NCBI GenBank assembly: GCA_964647695.1
Contig: CAZYIS010000003.1
Coordinates: 1-64,000 of the forward strand
Reading direction: 5' to 3'
DNA length: 64,000 nucleotides
Source of the DNA: VGKP01 sp964647695
GTDB lineage: Archaea > Nanobdellota > Nanobdellia > Pacearchaeales > GW2011-AR1
Positions 34,502-43,017 of this stretch are shown one piece after another (within the stretch, counting starts at the first letter, position 1; each line of letters starts with the position of its first letter). The notes below the pieces were generated by a model. It did no database searches, was not told the origin of the DNA, and worked only from the letters and a program-made list of their open reading frames with translations. The translations under genes were made by a program, and so were the position numbers.

Positions 34502-34630
34502 TTATTTCGATTCACACTTGTTACAAACATTTTTCTTATTTCCAGGGCATACACCAAAAAAAGGTTTAGCAATTAACTTATATCCCAGCCCCTCAAGAGG
34601 AACTTTACAAATCTTGCATCTTTTTATCAT
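34502..34630 (-). CDS. 42-aa zinc-ribbon-like protein
   Basis: Short ORF beginning MIKRCKICKVPLEGLGYKLI. It has C-x2-C at residues 5-8, a Cys at about 29 (VCPG) and a C-terminal C-x2-C (CNKCESK), a likely zinc ribbon for nucleic-acid or protein contact. Many DPANN genomes encode tiny zinc proteins of this kind (general knowledge). Upstream, AAAGGGTTAAAAAG at about 34656-34669 could be its TATA region. Confidence 0.55.
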   Translation of the reverse strand: MIKRCKICKVPLEGLGYKLIAKPFFGVCPGNKKNVCNKCESK

Positions 34631-34679
34631 ATTGTGAAAAGAAGCCCATTCTTTTTAACCCTTTCTAATAATCCAAGAA

Positions 34680-35192
34680 TTAAATATTTTTTAACCTTGA
34701 AATTATCTCGCGAGACCAACCTTGACAAGCACCAAAAGAAGGGTGTCCTAAAAAAGATAAATATTCCTTAAGAAAAATGTGATCTGTTTGGGGAGATAAA
34801 ACAAGGACATCTGGTTGCTCAATTTTGGCCCCATCATTCACATAATCTAAATGAAACAGTCCATCTTCTTTTAGAGACCAAGGATACAATCCTTTCCCCA
34901 GTCCCGGGCCTCCAAGTCCAAGATTTTTAAGATTTAAATTAAACTCATCCCTATCTACTGGGAGTTTACGACCAAATCTCACAGCTTCATCAATACATCT
35001 GGTTAAACCTGCTTCAAGAGGAATTCTATCCCTAACATTGAATTTCTTCTCTGTAAAAATATTATTTTTAGTTACCTGCCTATGATAAAGCCATATCACT
35101 GGAAAGAATTTCATAGTATAATTATAACCAAAATTATGCTGTTGTTCACCATAGAGAACATCCACATGTGAATTAGTTGAAAACTTGAACAT
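34680..35192 (-). CDS. Hypothetical protein, 170 aa
   Basis: Soluble, aromatic-rich protein with a conserved-looking Gly-rich loop (LKNLGLGGPGLGKGLYPW, about 88-105). The spacing does not fit a Walker A and no following Lys/Ser-Thr motif is seen, so nucleotide binding is not claimed. No family recognised. TTTATAAATATT at about 35213-35224 fits a leaderless start. Confidence 0.55.
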   Translation of the reverse strand: MFKFSTNSHVDVLYGEQQHNFGYNYTMKFFPVIWLYHRQVTKNNIFTEKKFNVRDRIPLEAGLTRCIDEAVRFGRKLPVDRDEFNLNLKNLGLGGPGLGKGLYPWSLKEDGLFHLDYVNDGAKIEQPDVLVLSPQTDHIFLKEYLSFLGHPSFGACQGWSREIISRLKNI

Positions 35193-35318
35193 TTTATTTC
35201 TGGCTTTATTAAGTTTATAAATATTATATTAGTCTAAGAGTTATTTACTTTCTTCTTTTAACCCTTTCTAAAAAATAAACGCAAGCTATTTAAACTACAA
35301 CAAAAGTAAAAAATTATT

Positions 35319-35807
35319 ATGAGCACAAATTTTTTAGTAACTAAAATAAAGGTAAATAATCAGCCCTGGGAAAAAATAAGTAAATTAATCAAACACACAC
35401 TTAGAACCATAAATACTGCAAAATTAGAAGATCAAGGATTATACTTTGGTTCAGGCGATTTAGATTTTTCACCAGGCATGGAAAGAATACTTCTAGGTAT
35501 GGAAGAATTTAAAGATTTTAAATCATATCGTGCAGAAGTCAAAAAGCTGGCACCAATATTATCCTATGATTGGTTTTTTGGTGGATTTGCTAACGAAGTT
35601 CATCATACCCCTATAAATGTAACTCAACCAGGCAAAGGAATCATTAGAGTAAATACTTTTGTAAAACCGCACTCCTATCTCGCCGTATTAGAAACTGCAG
35701 GCAATTATTTCAAAACAGGCGATTTAATAAATTCAGATATTATTGAGTATCTCAATCAAAGGTACATACCATTTACACAAGAAGTTGATAGGGCCAAAAC
35801 TCCTTAA
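35319..35807 (+). CDS. Hypothetical protein, 162 aa
   Basis: Soluble protein with an N-terminal beta/helix region and a central ILSYDWFFGGFANEVHHTPINV stretch. No family recognised. TATTTAAAC at about 35288-35296 lies 25 nt upstream of the ATG. The 3' end overlaps the convergent gene by 4 nt. Confidence 0.55.
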   Translation: MSTNFLVTKIKVNNQPWEKISKLIKHTLRTINTAKLEDQGLYFGSGDLDFSPGMERILLGMEEFKDFKSYRAEVKKLAPILSYDWFFGGFANEVHHTPINVTQPGKGIIRVNTFVKPHSYLAVLETAGNYFKTGDLINSDIIEYLNQRYIPFTQEVDRAKTP

Positions 35808-36064
35808 ATTCTTCTTTTAACCCACTTTTTATTAAAACTTTGTCTAAGAGAAATAGAAGTTACTATGAAAATAAAGATCATGGAACAAAGCAAAACCCAT
35901 TGTCCGAAGAACAAGGAGACTATTCCCACCAACAATGAAACAAATATTATTATTCTAAACCATTTTCTCCCAGAAACTAATTCATCATTGCACATCCAGG
36001 CAATAAGATAGCCTATGGGAAAGCTAAATAATAATAAAATGATGGATAAAATTACTTCAAACAT
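35804..36064 (-). CDS. Small multi-pass membrane protein, 86 aa
   Basis: Three hydrophobic segments (about 2-24, 35-52, 54-70) and a basic C-terminus (KKWVKRRI, positive-inside). No family recognised. A TTTTTAAAC at about 36087-36095 sits 25-30 nt upstream. Confidence 0.55.
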   Translation of the reverse strand: MFEVILSIILLLFSFPIGYLIAWMCNDELVSGRKWFRIIIFVSLLVGIVSLFFGQWVLLCSMIFIFIVTSISLRQSFNKKWVKRRI

Positions 36065-36158
36065 GATATATTACAGGGTTCAATATTTTTAAACTCTTGG
36101 ATATAGCTCTAAAAATCGAACACTCAATCTTTAAATAATATCTATCCGATTAAATATC

Positions 36159-37379
36159 ATGAAAACAGATTACTTTCCTTTGGCTTTTGGCAATTTAAAA
36201 CATAGAGGTCTACGTTCTTATCTAACAATGCTAGGAATTTTCATAGGCATTGCTGCAGTGGTTTCACTCATATCCGTAGGCGATGGATTAAAACTTGCAG
36301 TAAATTCTCAATTTGGAGTAAGCAGCACCCAAGTATTAACGGTCCAAGCCGGAGGTTTAACGGGCTATGGTCCTCCCGGAACTGGAGTAGTTAATCCTCT
36401 TCAAAAATCCGATGTGGAAGCCATAGATAAACTGGGTAGTGTAGACATGGCCATTCGAAGAAACATAGGCGTAGTAAAACTCGAATTCAATAAAAAATTA
36501 GTAATCGGCTATGCCGGTTCAATTCCCGATGATAAAGCAAAAAGAGATCAGGTATACAAAGTTCTGGAAGTAAGCACCCTATCCGGAAGATTACTGGACA
36601 CTGATAGAAAAAAAGTAGTCATAGGTTATGATCTATCCATTGCAGAAAAGAATGGATTCAACAAAGCATTGAAAGTTGGAGATAAAATAACCATTAATAA
36701 TCGAAGCTATGAAATCGGAGGAATTCTAAATAAAAAAGGTAGTTTCATATTTGATAAAATAATTTTAATGTTGGACTCAGAAATGCAAGACCTTACGGGC
36801 TATGGTGACAATGTAGATATTATTGCCGTGGTGGCTAAAGATCAAAATTCTTTAACCAGAGCCCAGAATGATGTTGAAAAATTACTCCGAGATAGAAGAC
36901 ATGTAAAAAAAGGAAATGAAGACTTTGAAGTTTCCACTCCTGCTGCTCTTCTAGGTACCGTTAATCAAATTCTTTTTGGAGTTCAAATTTTCATCGTTAT
37001 GATTGCCTCCATTTCCATAATTGTCGGAGCCGTAGGAATAGCAAACACCATGATCACATCCATCCTTGAAAGAAAAAAAGAAATAGGAACCATGAAAGCC
37101 ATCGGCGCCCGTAATTCAGACATATTTTACATATTTACTCTTGAAGCTGGAATGCTAGGGTTAGTAGGAGGCATAGTCGGAGTAATCTTTGGAGCCGCCC
37201 TCGGATATTTCGGAACTCTAGGCATAAGTAGTTTAATAGGATCCAATATAACTCCAAATATAAATTTCCCATTGATATTTGCTGCCTTAACAGGAAGCAC
37301 ATTACTAGGAATTGTATCCGGTCTCATTCCTGCTTTGAAAGCAGCCCAATTAAATCCCGTTGCCGCACTAAGAGGTTAA
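36159..37379 (+). CDS. MacB/FtsX-type ABC transporter permease 1
   Basis: One N-terminal transmembrane helix (about 20-42, LTMLGIFIGIAAVVSLISVG), a large external MacB periplasmic-core-like domain (about 50-280), then three C-terminal helices of the FtsX domain with the family motif LERKKEIGTMKAIGARNSDI and a C-terminal LIPALKAAQLNPVAALRG. Such proteins move lipoproteins, peptides or drugs, or transmit mechanical force. It is followed by a second permease after 1 nt; together they could form a heterodimer. No ATPase is adjacent; the nearest LolD-like ATPase is at 8664-9356. Confidence 0.9.
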   Translation: MKTDYFPLAFGNLKHRGLRSYLTMLGIFIGIAAVVSLISVGDGLKLAVNSQFGVSSTQVLTVQAGGLTGYGPPGTGVVNPLQKSDVEAIDKLGSVDMAIRRNIGVVKLEFNKKLVIGYAGSIPDDKAKRDQVYKVLEVSTLSGRLLDTDRKKVVIGYDLSIAEKNGFNKALKVGDKITINNRSYEIGGILNKKGSFIFDKIILMLDSEMQDLTGYGDNVDIIAVVAKDQNSLTRAQNDVEKLLRDRRHVKKGNEDFEVSTPAALLGTVNQILFGVQIFIVMIASISIIVGAVGIANTMITSILERKKEIGTMKAIGARNSDIFYIFTLEAGMLGLVGGIVGVIFGAALGYFGTLGISSLIGSNITPNINFPLIFAALTGSTLLGIVSGLIPALKAAQLNPVAALRG

Positions 37380-37380
37380 A

Positions 37381-38589
37381 ATGTTCATTAAAAAAGAAAT
37401 AGTTAATTATTCATTGAAGAGCATCGTAAAAAGAAAAACCAGAAGCATATTAACAATTCTATCCATTCTTATAGGTATTACAGCCATATTTATTTTCATT
37501 AGTTTTGGTTTTGGTCTCTATGCTTACATAAATTCATTTTCCACTTCTACTTCAGCAGATAAAATAACCGTGATGCCCAAAGGTAACAGTGCTCCCGGAT
37601 TAAATACGGCCTTTGCCCTCAATGATAGCGATATAAAAGCCGTGGAAAAATCCGCAGGCATAACCGAAGCAACCGGAGTCTATTCCCGAGCTGCAGAAGT
37701 AAAGAAAAAAGATGTTAACAAATATGTTTTTCTTGTGAGCTATGATCCAGCCAAACCTCTAGTCCTAGAACTGGCTAGTGTAGATATTGTTGAAGGAAGA
37801 AAACTACAGAGCAATGATATGGGCAAAGCAGTGGTAGGTTATAATTATAAATTAGAAAATAAAGTATTTTCCACAGGCTATAAGCTAGGCGACAGCATAG
37901 AAATAAATGGAGTCAATGTTAGAATAATAGGTTTTGTAGGATCCATGGGCAATCCATCCGATGATTCTCAGATTTATATCACCAATGATTATTTCAAAAA
38001 ACTCTATCCCAATGTAACCAGCTATGCTGAAATTATTGCTAGAGCAGATATAAATGATATTAGCAATACCATAAAAAGAGTTGAAAAAAATCTCCGTAAT
38101 TCTCGAGATCAAAAAGAAGGAGAAGAAGACTTCTTTGTATCTTCATTCCAAGATCTAATTGCCCAATTTTCTTCTGCCCTTAACATAGTCATAGGATTCG
38201 TAATTCTAATTGCACTTATATCCGTAGTAGTATCGGCCGTAAACACGGCCAACACCATGATCACTTCAGTGCTTGAAAGAACTAGAGAGATAGGAACCAT
38301 GAAAGCCGTCGGAGCTAGAAATAAAGAAATATTAAAAATATTTTTATTTGAATCCTCATTCCTAGGATTTGTAGCAGGAGTACTTGGAACTCTTCTAGGA
38401 TTTGACATCTCATTCACCATTGGAACCATTCTTAAAAATCTTGGCTGGGGTTTCCTTCAACCAGGTTATCCTTGGTATCTATTTGTAGGAACCATAGCAT
38501 TTGCAACTCTAACTGGAGCTCTTTCGGGAATATGGCCGGCCTATAGAGCATCAAGATTAAAGACCGTAGAAGCCCTCCGTTATGAGTAA
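37381..38589 (+). CDS. MacB/FtsX-type ABC transporter permease 2
   Basis: Paralogue of the preceding gene with the same layout: helix at about 20-42 (ILTILSILIGITAIFIFISF), external core domain, FtsX domain with LERTREIGTMKAVGARNKEI, and C-terminal ALSGIWPAYRASRLKTVEAL. The start is 1 nt after the stop of permease 1 (TAA-A-ATG), so they are translationally coupled and probably dimerise. Confidence 0.9.
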   Translation: MFIKKEIVNYSLKSIVKRKTRSILTILSILIGITAIFIFISFGFGLYAYINSFSTSTSADKITVMPKGNSAPGLNTAFALNDSDIKAVEKSAGITEATGVYSRAAEVKKKDVNKYVFLVSYDPAKPLVLELASVDIVEGRKLQSNDMGKAVVGYNYKLENKVFSTGYKLGDSIEINGVNVRIIGFVGSMGNPSDDSQIYITNDYFKKLYPNVTSYAEIIARADINDISNTIKRVEKNLRNSRDQKEGEEDFFVSSFQDLIAQFSSALNIVIGFVILIALISVVVSAVNTANTMITSVLERTREIGTMKAVGARNKEILKIFLFESSFLGFVAGVLGTLLGFDISFTIGTILKNLGWGFLQPGYPWYLFVGTIAFATLTGALSGIWPAYRASRLKTVEALRYE

Positions 38590-38647
38590 AATGAGTAACT
38601 CTTGATTAGACGTTATGAATAGAATTACTAATTAGAAAACAATAAAT

Positions 38648-38854
38648 TTACTCAAAATATCTTGAATTTTCATCTTCTTGAACAAATTTAGGTTCTGGAA
38701 AAGAGGTAAAAGTTCTATCATTAACTAATCTATAGCCCCTAATAGCATTACCTTCAAATTTAGGAGTTACCGTACATCTAAGAGCAAGACTTTCAAGGAA
38801 TCCTTGGGTTCTTACTGGATTGTAAATTTCAACTTTAGTTTGTTCGTTAGCCAT
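38648..38854 (-). CDS. Hypothetical protein, 68 aa
   Basis: Small soluble beta-leaning protein (LALRCTVTPKFEGNAIRGYRL) of no recognised family. TTTAAAAGG about 25 nt upstream at 38875-38883 supports the leaderless ATG at 38854. It is divergent from the AbrB-kinase operon. Confidence 0.5.
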   Translation of the reverse strand: MANEQTKVEIYNPVRTQGFLESLALRCTVTPKFEGNAIRGYRLVNDRTFTSFPEPKFVQEDENSRYFE

Positions 38855-38895
38855 AATTTTTAATGAAAAAGATGCCTTTTAAACCTTTCTATTAA

Positions 38896-38936
38896 GTGTA
38901 ACTATATAGTAACAACATTGTAGAAACATTTAAATA
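38896..38936 (+). promoter_or_regulatory. Promoter with GTAAC repeats before AbrB-kinase operon
   Basis: Doubled GTAAC (38897-38901 and 38908-38912) around CTATATAG, then GAAACATTTAAATAG (BRE + TATA-like) ending near 38936. The same order GTAAC...TTTAAATAG occurs upstream of 26785, of the 21389 gene and of others, suggesting a common promoter architecture or factor site. Confidence 0.45.
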
Positions 38937-38976
38937 GTTATTATGTATACTCTATGTATAAGATTATCACTATAAA

Positions 38977-39153
38977 ATGACACTAAATACCAAAGAAAAC
39001 AAGAGGTTCACCCTAACCAAAAGAATAGCCAAACACGGCTCTCAAGCAATCATAGTAGTACCTAGAATGCTTGAACAACATCTCAAACCAGGAATGATCA
39101 CTCAAATTACCATTGAAATTATTGAAAACCCTACAGGGGAGGAAAAGCTCTAA
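38977..39153 (+). CDS. AbrB/SpoVT-like small DNA-binding protein, 58 aa
   Basis: RFTLTKRIAKHGSQAIIVVP followed by MLEQHLKPGMITQITIEII has the swapped-hairpin AbrB pattern (xxRxxKxGSQxxIxxPxxxxxxLxPGxxVxIxI). Such proteins are dimeric DNA binders. The stop TAA overlaps the ATG of the kinase gene by 1 nt (TAATG), with GGGGAGG upstream, so the pair is translationally coupled. It may regulate the kinase operon. Confidence 0.6.
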   Translation: MTLNTKENKRFTLTKRIAKHGSQAIIVVPRMLEQHLKPGMITQITIEIIENPTGEEKL

Positions 39154-40895
39154 TGGAAACCTTTGAAATTAATAGATCATTAGGAAGAACCGGAAGAGAA
39201 ATTAGAAAATTAAAAGATTTTAACGATCCAGCACTTGAAAGTATACTTAGTTCCAGTCAATATAAACTAGGAAGAGAAATAGGAAGAGGAACCTGGGGAA
39301 GAGTATACTCTGCAGAAGATACTTTAACTGGCCAAAATGATCTAGCCATTAAACTCCTAGAACCAACTGCTCTGGCCAGAGAACAAATGGCCCAAAGAAA
39401 TCTAACCGAATTAAAAGCAGTCACCAATGAGTCTAGAAGATTTGCTGCCTGTTCCAATGTAGTTCCTGGAGAAATAGACCTGGATGATAATGGAAAACCA
39501 TTTATTATAATGCCTAGATATGATAAATTCTTATCCGATGTATTAAATGATGAAGGAGAAAGAAAGCATTTAGGAAATGGAATAGATTTGGAGCAAGCAA
39601 ATAAATATCTTCTAGGAATTGCCAAAGGACTTTCAGAAGTACATAATAAATTAGGAAGAGTTCATGGAGATCTTAAACCAGATAACATTGCTCTAGATAA
39701 CCTAGATAGAAGACCTATGATAAATGATCTAGGAACTTCAACCTGCGGATCCTACCTTGGAAGAAGCGTTTCACCAAGAGATAATATGGGTTTTATTCAA
39801 ACAAGAGATCCTACATGTTTTAAAGAAGGAAGTCATCCTACAAAAGAATCCGATAGTTATTCTTTCTTCGCACTAGCCTATAGAATACTTTCCAATGAGG
39901 GAAAATATCCTTTTGAACAAGAATTGATGAATGATCCTAATTTCTTTGATAACACTTCTCCAGAAAAATTCAAAGAAATATTAAAAGAAAAATTGAAACA
40001 CGTTCCTAAATCCTATAGAAAAATATTAGAAAACTATGGAGACATTACAACCACTTGGAGATCTGGTAACGGTTCCTATATTGTTTCAAATTTGGAAGAG
40101 GTAATTGAAAATCAAAACACTTGGAAAGTATTAAAGGATAGAGTAAAAAAAGTAATACTCCCTGTAGCAGTAGGTTCAGCAATTCTAGGAGGAATGTTAT
40201 ATGCCTCAGTGAGATACGAACCCAATGACATAAAAATACCTAACATTCAAATAAACGGACCAATCACTCTAGAAGATAAAACAAAAGGCAATATAGTATT
40301 TGATAAAGAAGATCCAAATTTATTACAATTACCTCAACCTTCACCTGGAATACTGTTAGATGGGGATTTTTCCGCAAGAATAGGAAAATATGTCTCAGAT
40401 AACAGAATAGTTGTAGCTCTGCTAGATTCCTATCAATCAACCATAATGGCTGGAAGAGCCTGGCCCGATGCCGATAAAGAAAGTAATAATGGATACTATA
40501 CTCCTGCCCAATGGAATATATTTCAAGAGCTAAAAATAAAAGAAAATATGGGTTCCAGTGGTTTGAGTAGTCCTAGTAAAGCCTATAGGGGAGAAATACA
40601 TCATCAAGTGGTAGCCAGATCTCTAGAATATGCTTTAAGAGCAGCCGTTAGACCTGATGGAAAGGTAGATCTAGAAGATACGCTAGCAATTTCCCTAGAA
40701 GGAGAAAGAAAAATAAATATGGCCAAAAGAGCAGCCAATAGTTTTGACTTTAGAAAATATATAAGCGCCAAAGATGAAAGTGGAAAATATATTATTTCTG
40801 AAAAAGATCAAAAATTCCTTAAAACCTGGCTTATACAAACCTATTACAAAGAAGATCCAAGAGCATTCTCAAAGGGTAAATATCCTTACGAGTAA
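39153..40895 (+). CDS. Membrane-anchored Hanks-type Ser/Thr protein kinase
   Basis: Intracellular kinase domain at about 35-320. Gly-loop GRGTWG (44-49), ATP lysine AIK (Lys67), catalytic loop HGDLKPDN (171-178, Asp173), and the DFG equivalent NDLG (191-194, Asp192, with Leu for Phe) are all present, so activity is likely. One transmembrane helix (about 334-353) leads to an external domain of about 225 residues with no family I recognise (no PASTA repeats). This is a receptor-kinase layout, unusual in archaea, where RIO kinases dominate. Coupled to an AbrB-like gene; convergent with an AbrB-PhoU regulator. Confidence 0.88.
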   Translation: METFEINRSLGRTGREIRKLKDFNDPALESILSSSQYKLGREIGRGTWGRVYSAEDTLTGQNDLAIKLLEPTALAREQMAQRNLTELKAVTNESRRFAACSNVVPGEIDLDDNGKPFIIMPRYDKFLSDVLNDEGERKHLGNGIDLEQANKYLLGIAKGLSEVHNKLGRVHGDLKPDNIALDNLDRRPMINDLGTSTCGSYLGRSVSPRDNMGFIQTRDPTCFKEGSHPTKESDSYSFFALAYRILSNEGKYPFEQELMNDPNFFDNTSPEKFKEILKEKLKHVPKSYRKILENYGDITTTWRSGNGSYIVSNLEEVIENQNTWKVLKDRVKKVILPVAVGSAILGGMLYASVRYEPNDIKIPNIQINGPITLEDKTKGNIVFDKEDPNLLQLPQPSPGILLDGDFSARIGKYVSDNRIVVALLDSYQSTIMAGRAWPDADKESNNGYYTPAQWNIFQELKIKENMGSSGLSSPSKAYRGEIHHQVVARSLEYALRAAVRPDGKVDLEDTLAISLEGERKINMAKRAANSFDFRKYISAKDESGKYIISEKDQKFLKTWLIQTYYKEDPRAFSKGKYPYE

Positions 40896-40900
40896 TTATT

Positions 40901-41818
40901 TTAATTCTTCTTGTCTACGATCGTGCTTAGGATAGGACTAGTACTGATTTGAATCAGTCTAAATATTTCTCTCAAATATGAAAGAACAACTGTTTCTTTT
41001 CCCTTGGAACTTTCCAACTGCTTTAGAATCACATCAAAATTGTATTTTCTAGCTTCATTATGTAGCCTATGCACCTTTTCCAAATCTTTTTCTTCGAATG
41101 ATTCCGACAATAGAGAGAAATATTTATTTAACTCCAACATTAGTTTTATAGTCCTATCTCCAAGTTTAGGTTTTTTTTCATTCAAATAAACATAAAGATA
41201 GTATAGACCATGTTCTATATGCTGTAGAAATGTTAAAAACTCCCAAAGCAGAACTGGATTTCCTTGCACACTACCTTTAGTAATTAATCTTCTACAGAAC
41301 AATAAAAATCTATCATGATTAGCTCTTATATCATTCATTTCATTAATATTCGAGAATTTTCCTTTTTTGCATTCTTCATTCACAAAATTAATTGTTTCTG
41401 AAGTTAACAATAGCAATCTTTTCATGATAACATCGAACTTTTGATCAGTAGGTTCAGATATATTTTCTATAACTGCTGATTTTTCATCTTTCTTTGTTAT
41501 TTCGAAACCCAAAAGCAATGAACTAACTATCTTTTTCAATTCATTTGAAGAATTATTATCTAAATTAGTTATATTTATCTTATCAATGCCTCTCCTGTAG
41601 CCATGGGTTAAAATTATTCTTAAGTCAGTCCTATTATTTTCATTTATCTCTAAATTCAACTCAGATTTGGTATTAGTCCCTGCTCTGATTATTAATAAAT
41701 TGTCCTCTTCCTGCACATCTATGCTTTCTCCACCCTTCAATCCCTTTTCATCAATCCACTTCTTAGGCAAATAGATGGTATAGCCTCCTCCGCCTTGTTT
41801 AATGAGCTTTCTTTCCAT
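40901..41818 (-). CDS. AbrB-PhoU phosphate-type regulator
   Basis: The N-terminal AbrB domain (MERKLIKQGGGGYTIYLPKKW...KGLKGGESIDV, about 1-45) is fused to PhoU-like helical repeats (about 110-300). This fusion is a common archaeal protein thought to act in phosphate uptake control. No pst genes are in the window. Six nt separate its stop from the convergent kinase stop. Confidence 0.85.
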   Translation of the reverse strand: MERKLIKQGGGGYTIYLPKKWIDEKGLKGGESIDVQEEDNLLIIRAGTNTKSELNLEINENNRTDLRIILTHGYRRGIDKINITNLDNNSSNELKKIVSSLLLGFEITKKDEKSAVIENISEPTDQKFDVIMKRLLLLTSETINFVNEECKKGKFSNINEMNDIRANHDRFLLFCRRLITKGSVQGNPVLLWEFLTFLQHIEHGLYYLYVYLNEKKPKLGDRTIKLMLELNKYFSLLSESFEEKDLEKVHRLHNEARKYNFDVILKQLESSKGKETVVLSYLREIFRLIQISTSPILSTIVDKKN

Positions 41819-41902
41819 GAATATATCAAATTCTCGTGGTATTTAAGCCTTTTGATATGACTGATATCAATAATATCAGAAAGATATTAAAGTCTAATTA
41901 TT

Positions 41903-41962
41903 GGTTAATACATTGTAACTACATAGTAGCTACATAAAACAAACACACGGAGAAAAGAAAAA
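41903..41962 (+). promoter_or_regulatory. Promoter/operator region of the 22-gene operon
   Basis: Direct repeat GTA(A/G)CTAC at 41915-41922 and 41926-41933, spaced 11 bp (one helical turn), overlapping TACATAAAAC. GGAG at 41949-41952 acts as Shine-Dalgarno for the first gene, so transcription should start upstream of it; GGTTAATAC at 41903-41911 is a candidate TATA. The repeat may bind a dimeric regulator. Confidence 0.45.
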
Positions 41963-41963
41963 A

Positions 41964-42626
41964 ATGAAAAACACAATAAAAAACATCGCAATGTCAACAC
42001 TAGCAGCAGTCACCTTGGTAACCCCAAGCGCATCTGCCCTAGACATGACTCCTCATGGAAGAGCAGAAGTAATGATTGGAGATGAAACTTCACTTCTAGA
42101 CCTAAAGGTAAGTCAAAATGTGACTGAAAAGCTAAACCTATTTGGAAGAGCAAAACTAACCAGAGATAATCTAAAGCACACTGACACTCCATTCGCATTC
42201 ATTGACGTAAACTATTCTCTAGGCCATGGAATAAACGCAGTCTATGAAACCCAATTCATAGATCTAAAGGATTCTACTTTAATCCAACCTAGATTTGGAC
42301 TTAGCTATGCTGGAAAACTTGCAAAGGATCTATCCTTCTTTACCCAAACCAGCGTAAACATCACTCAAGATAAGGATCCTAAGAGAAATGGAGAAAACAT
42401 TACTAATCTTAGATATGCTCCTAAAATTGGAAACTCAGATTACTATGGTCTAGCCCAGGTTGAAACCTGCACCAACTTTGGAAGCGATGGACTTAATTTC
42501 GCAACCCAAAACTTCAGATTTGGAGTTGGAAAAAGCAAACTAGAAGCAGGTCTTGCCCTAAATCTAAAGGAAACTGACAAAACATTCAGCAGCACAATTG
42601 GAGGATTTGTAGCCTACAAATTTTAA
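41964..42626 (+). CDS. Secreted beta-barrel-like protein, 220 aa
   Basis: Signal peptide (about 1-26: basic MKNTIKN, hydrophobic core, cleavage after ASA). The remainder alternates hydrophobic and polar residues in strands of about 9-11 residues joined by short turns (for example AFIDVNYSLGHGINAVYETQF, LNFATQNFRFGVGKSKLEAG). It ends GGFVAYKF with a terminal Phe, as bacterial outer-membrane barrels do. About 8-12 strands are possible. No homologous family is claimed. First gene of the operon, with SD GGAG. A barrel in an archaeon is unexpected; it could be an envelope pore or a beta-rich surface protein. Confidence 0.65.
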   Translation: MKNTIKNIAMSTLAAVTLVTPSASALDMTPHGRAEVMIGDETSLLDLKVSQNVTEKLNLFGRAKLTRDNLKHTDTPFAFIDVNYSLGHGINAVYETQFIDLKDSTLIQPRFGLSYAGKLAKDLSFFTQTSVNITQDKDPKRNGENITNLRYAPKIGNSDYYGLAQVETCTNFGSDGLNFATQNFRFGVGKSKLEAGLALNLKETDKTFSSTIGGFVAYKF

Positions 42627-42630
42627 CACA

Positions 42631-43017
42631 ATGACATCACCACAGTCAATAGAAGATAGAACACTTGAATATGCATCAAGGATAGAACAAAGAATAGAAA
42701 AACTTCAAACTGCTTACAATGCAGCTTCAAAAATTTTAGATAGTCATGATGAACCAGCTCATGAAAGACTTGAAAATGCAAACTTAAAACTAGAATCTAT
42801 AGTACAAAGTGATCCTGTTTTTTTGAAATTACTTGAATGTTGGAATAACACCTACGCTTTCTATCCTGCAAATGAAAGCTCAAAGATAACAAAGAAAATT
42901 AATGATGAAAGTTATAAAATAAGATCTAGAACCATGGATGAAAAAACCTACATGGTCTATCTTGAAACTCCACAATTTGAATTACATGACTTATTATTGG
43001 GAGGAGATTCAAAATGA
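42631..43017 (+). CDS. Hypothetical helical protein, 128 aa
   Basis: Acidic, helical, coiled-coil-like N-terminal half (YASRIEQRIEKLQTAYNAAS) and no membrane segment. It starts 4 nt after the barrel gene and overlaps the next gene by 4 nt (ATGA); its final codons GGAGGAGATTCAAAA provide the next SD. No family recognised. Confidence 0.6.
   Translation: MTSPQSIEDRTLEYASRIEQRIEKLQTAYNAASKILDSHDEPAHERLENANLKLESIVQSDPVFLKLLECWNNTYAFYPANESSKITKKINDESYKIRSRTMDEKTYMVYLETPQFELHDLLLGGDSK

Noticed and set aside
34680..35192. Gly-rich loop as Walker A in the 170-aa protein
   Set aside because: LGLGGPGLGKG lacks the GxxxxGK[ST] end and no Walker B follows.
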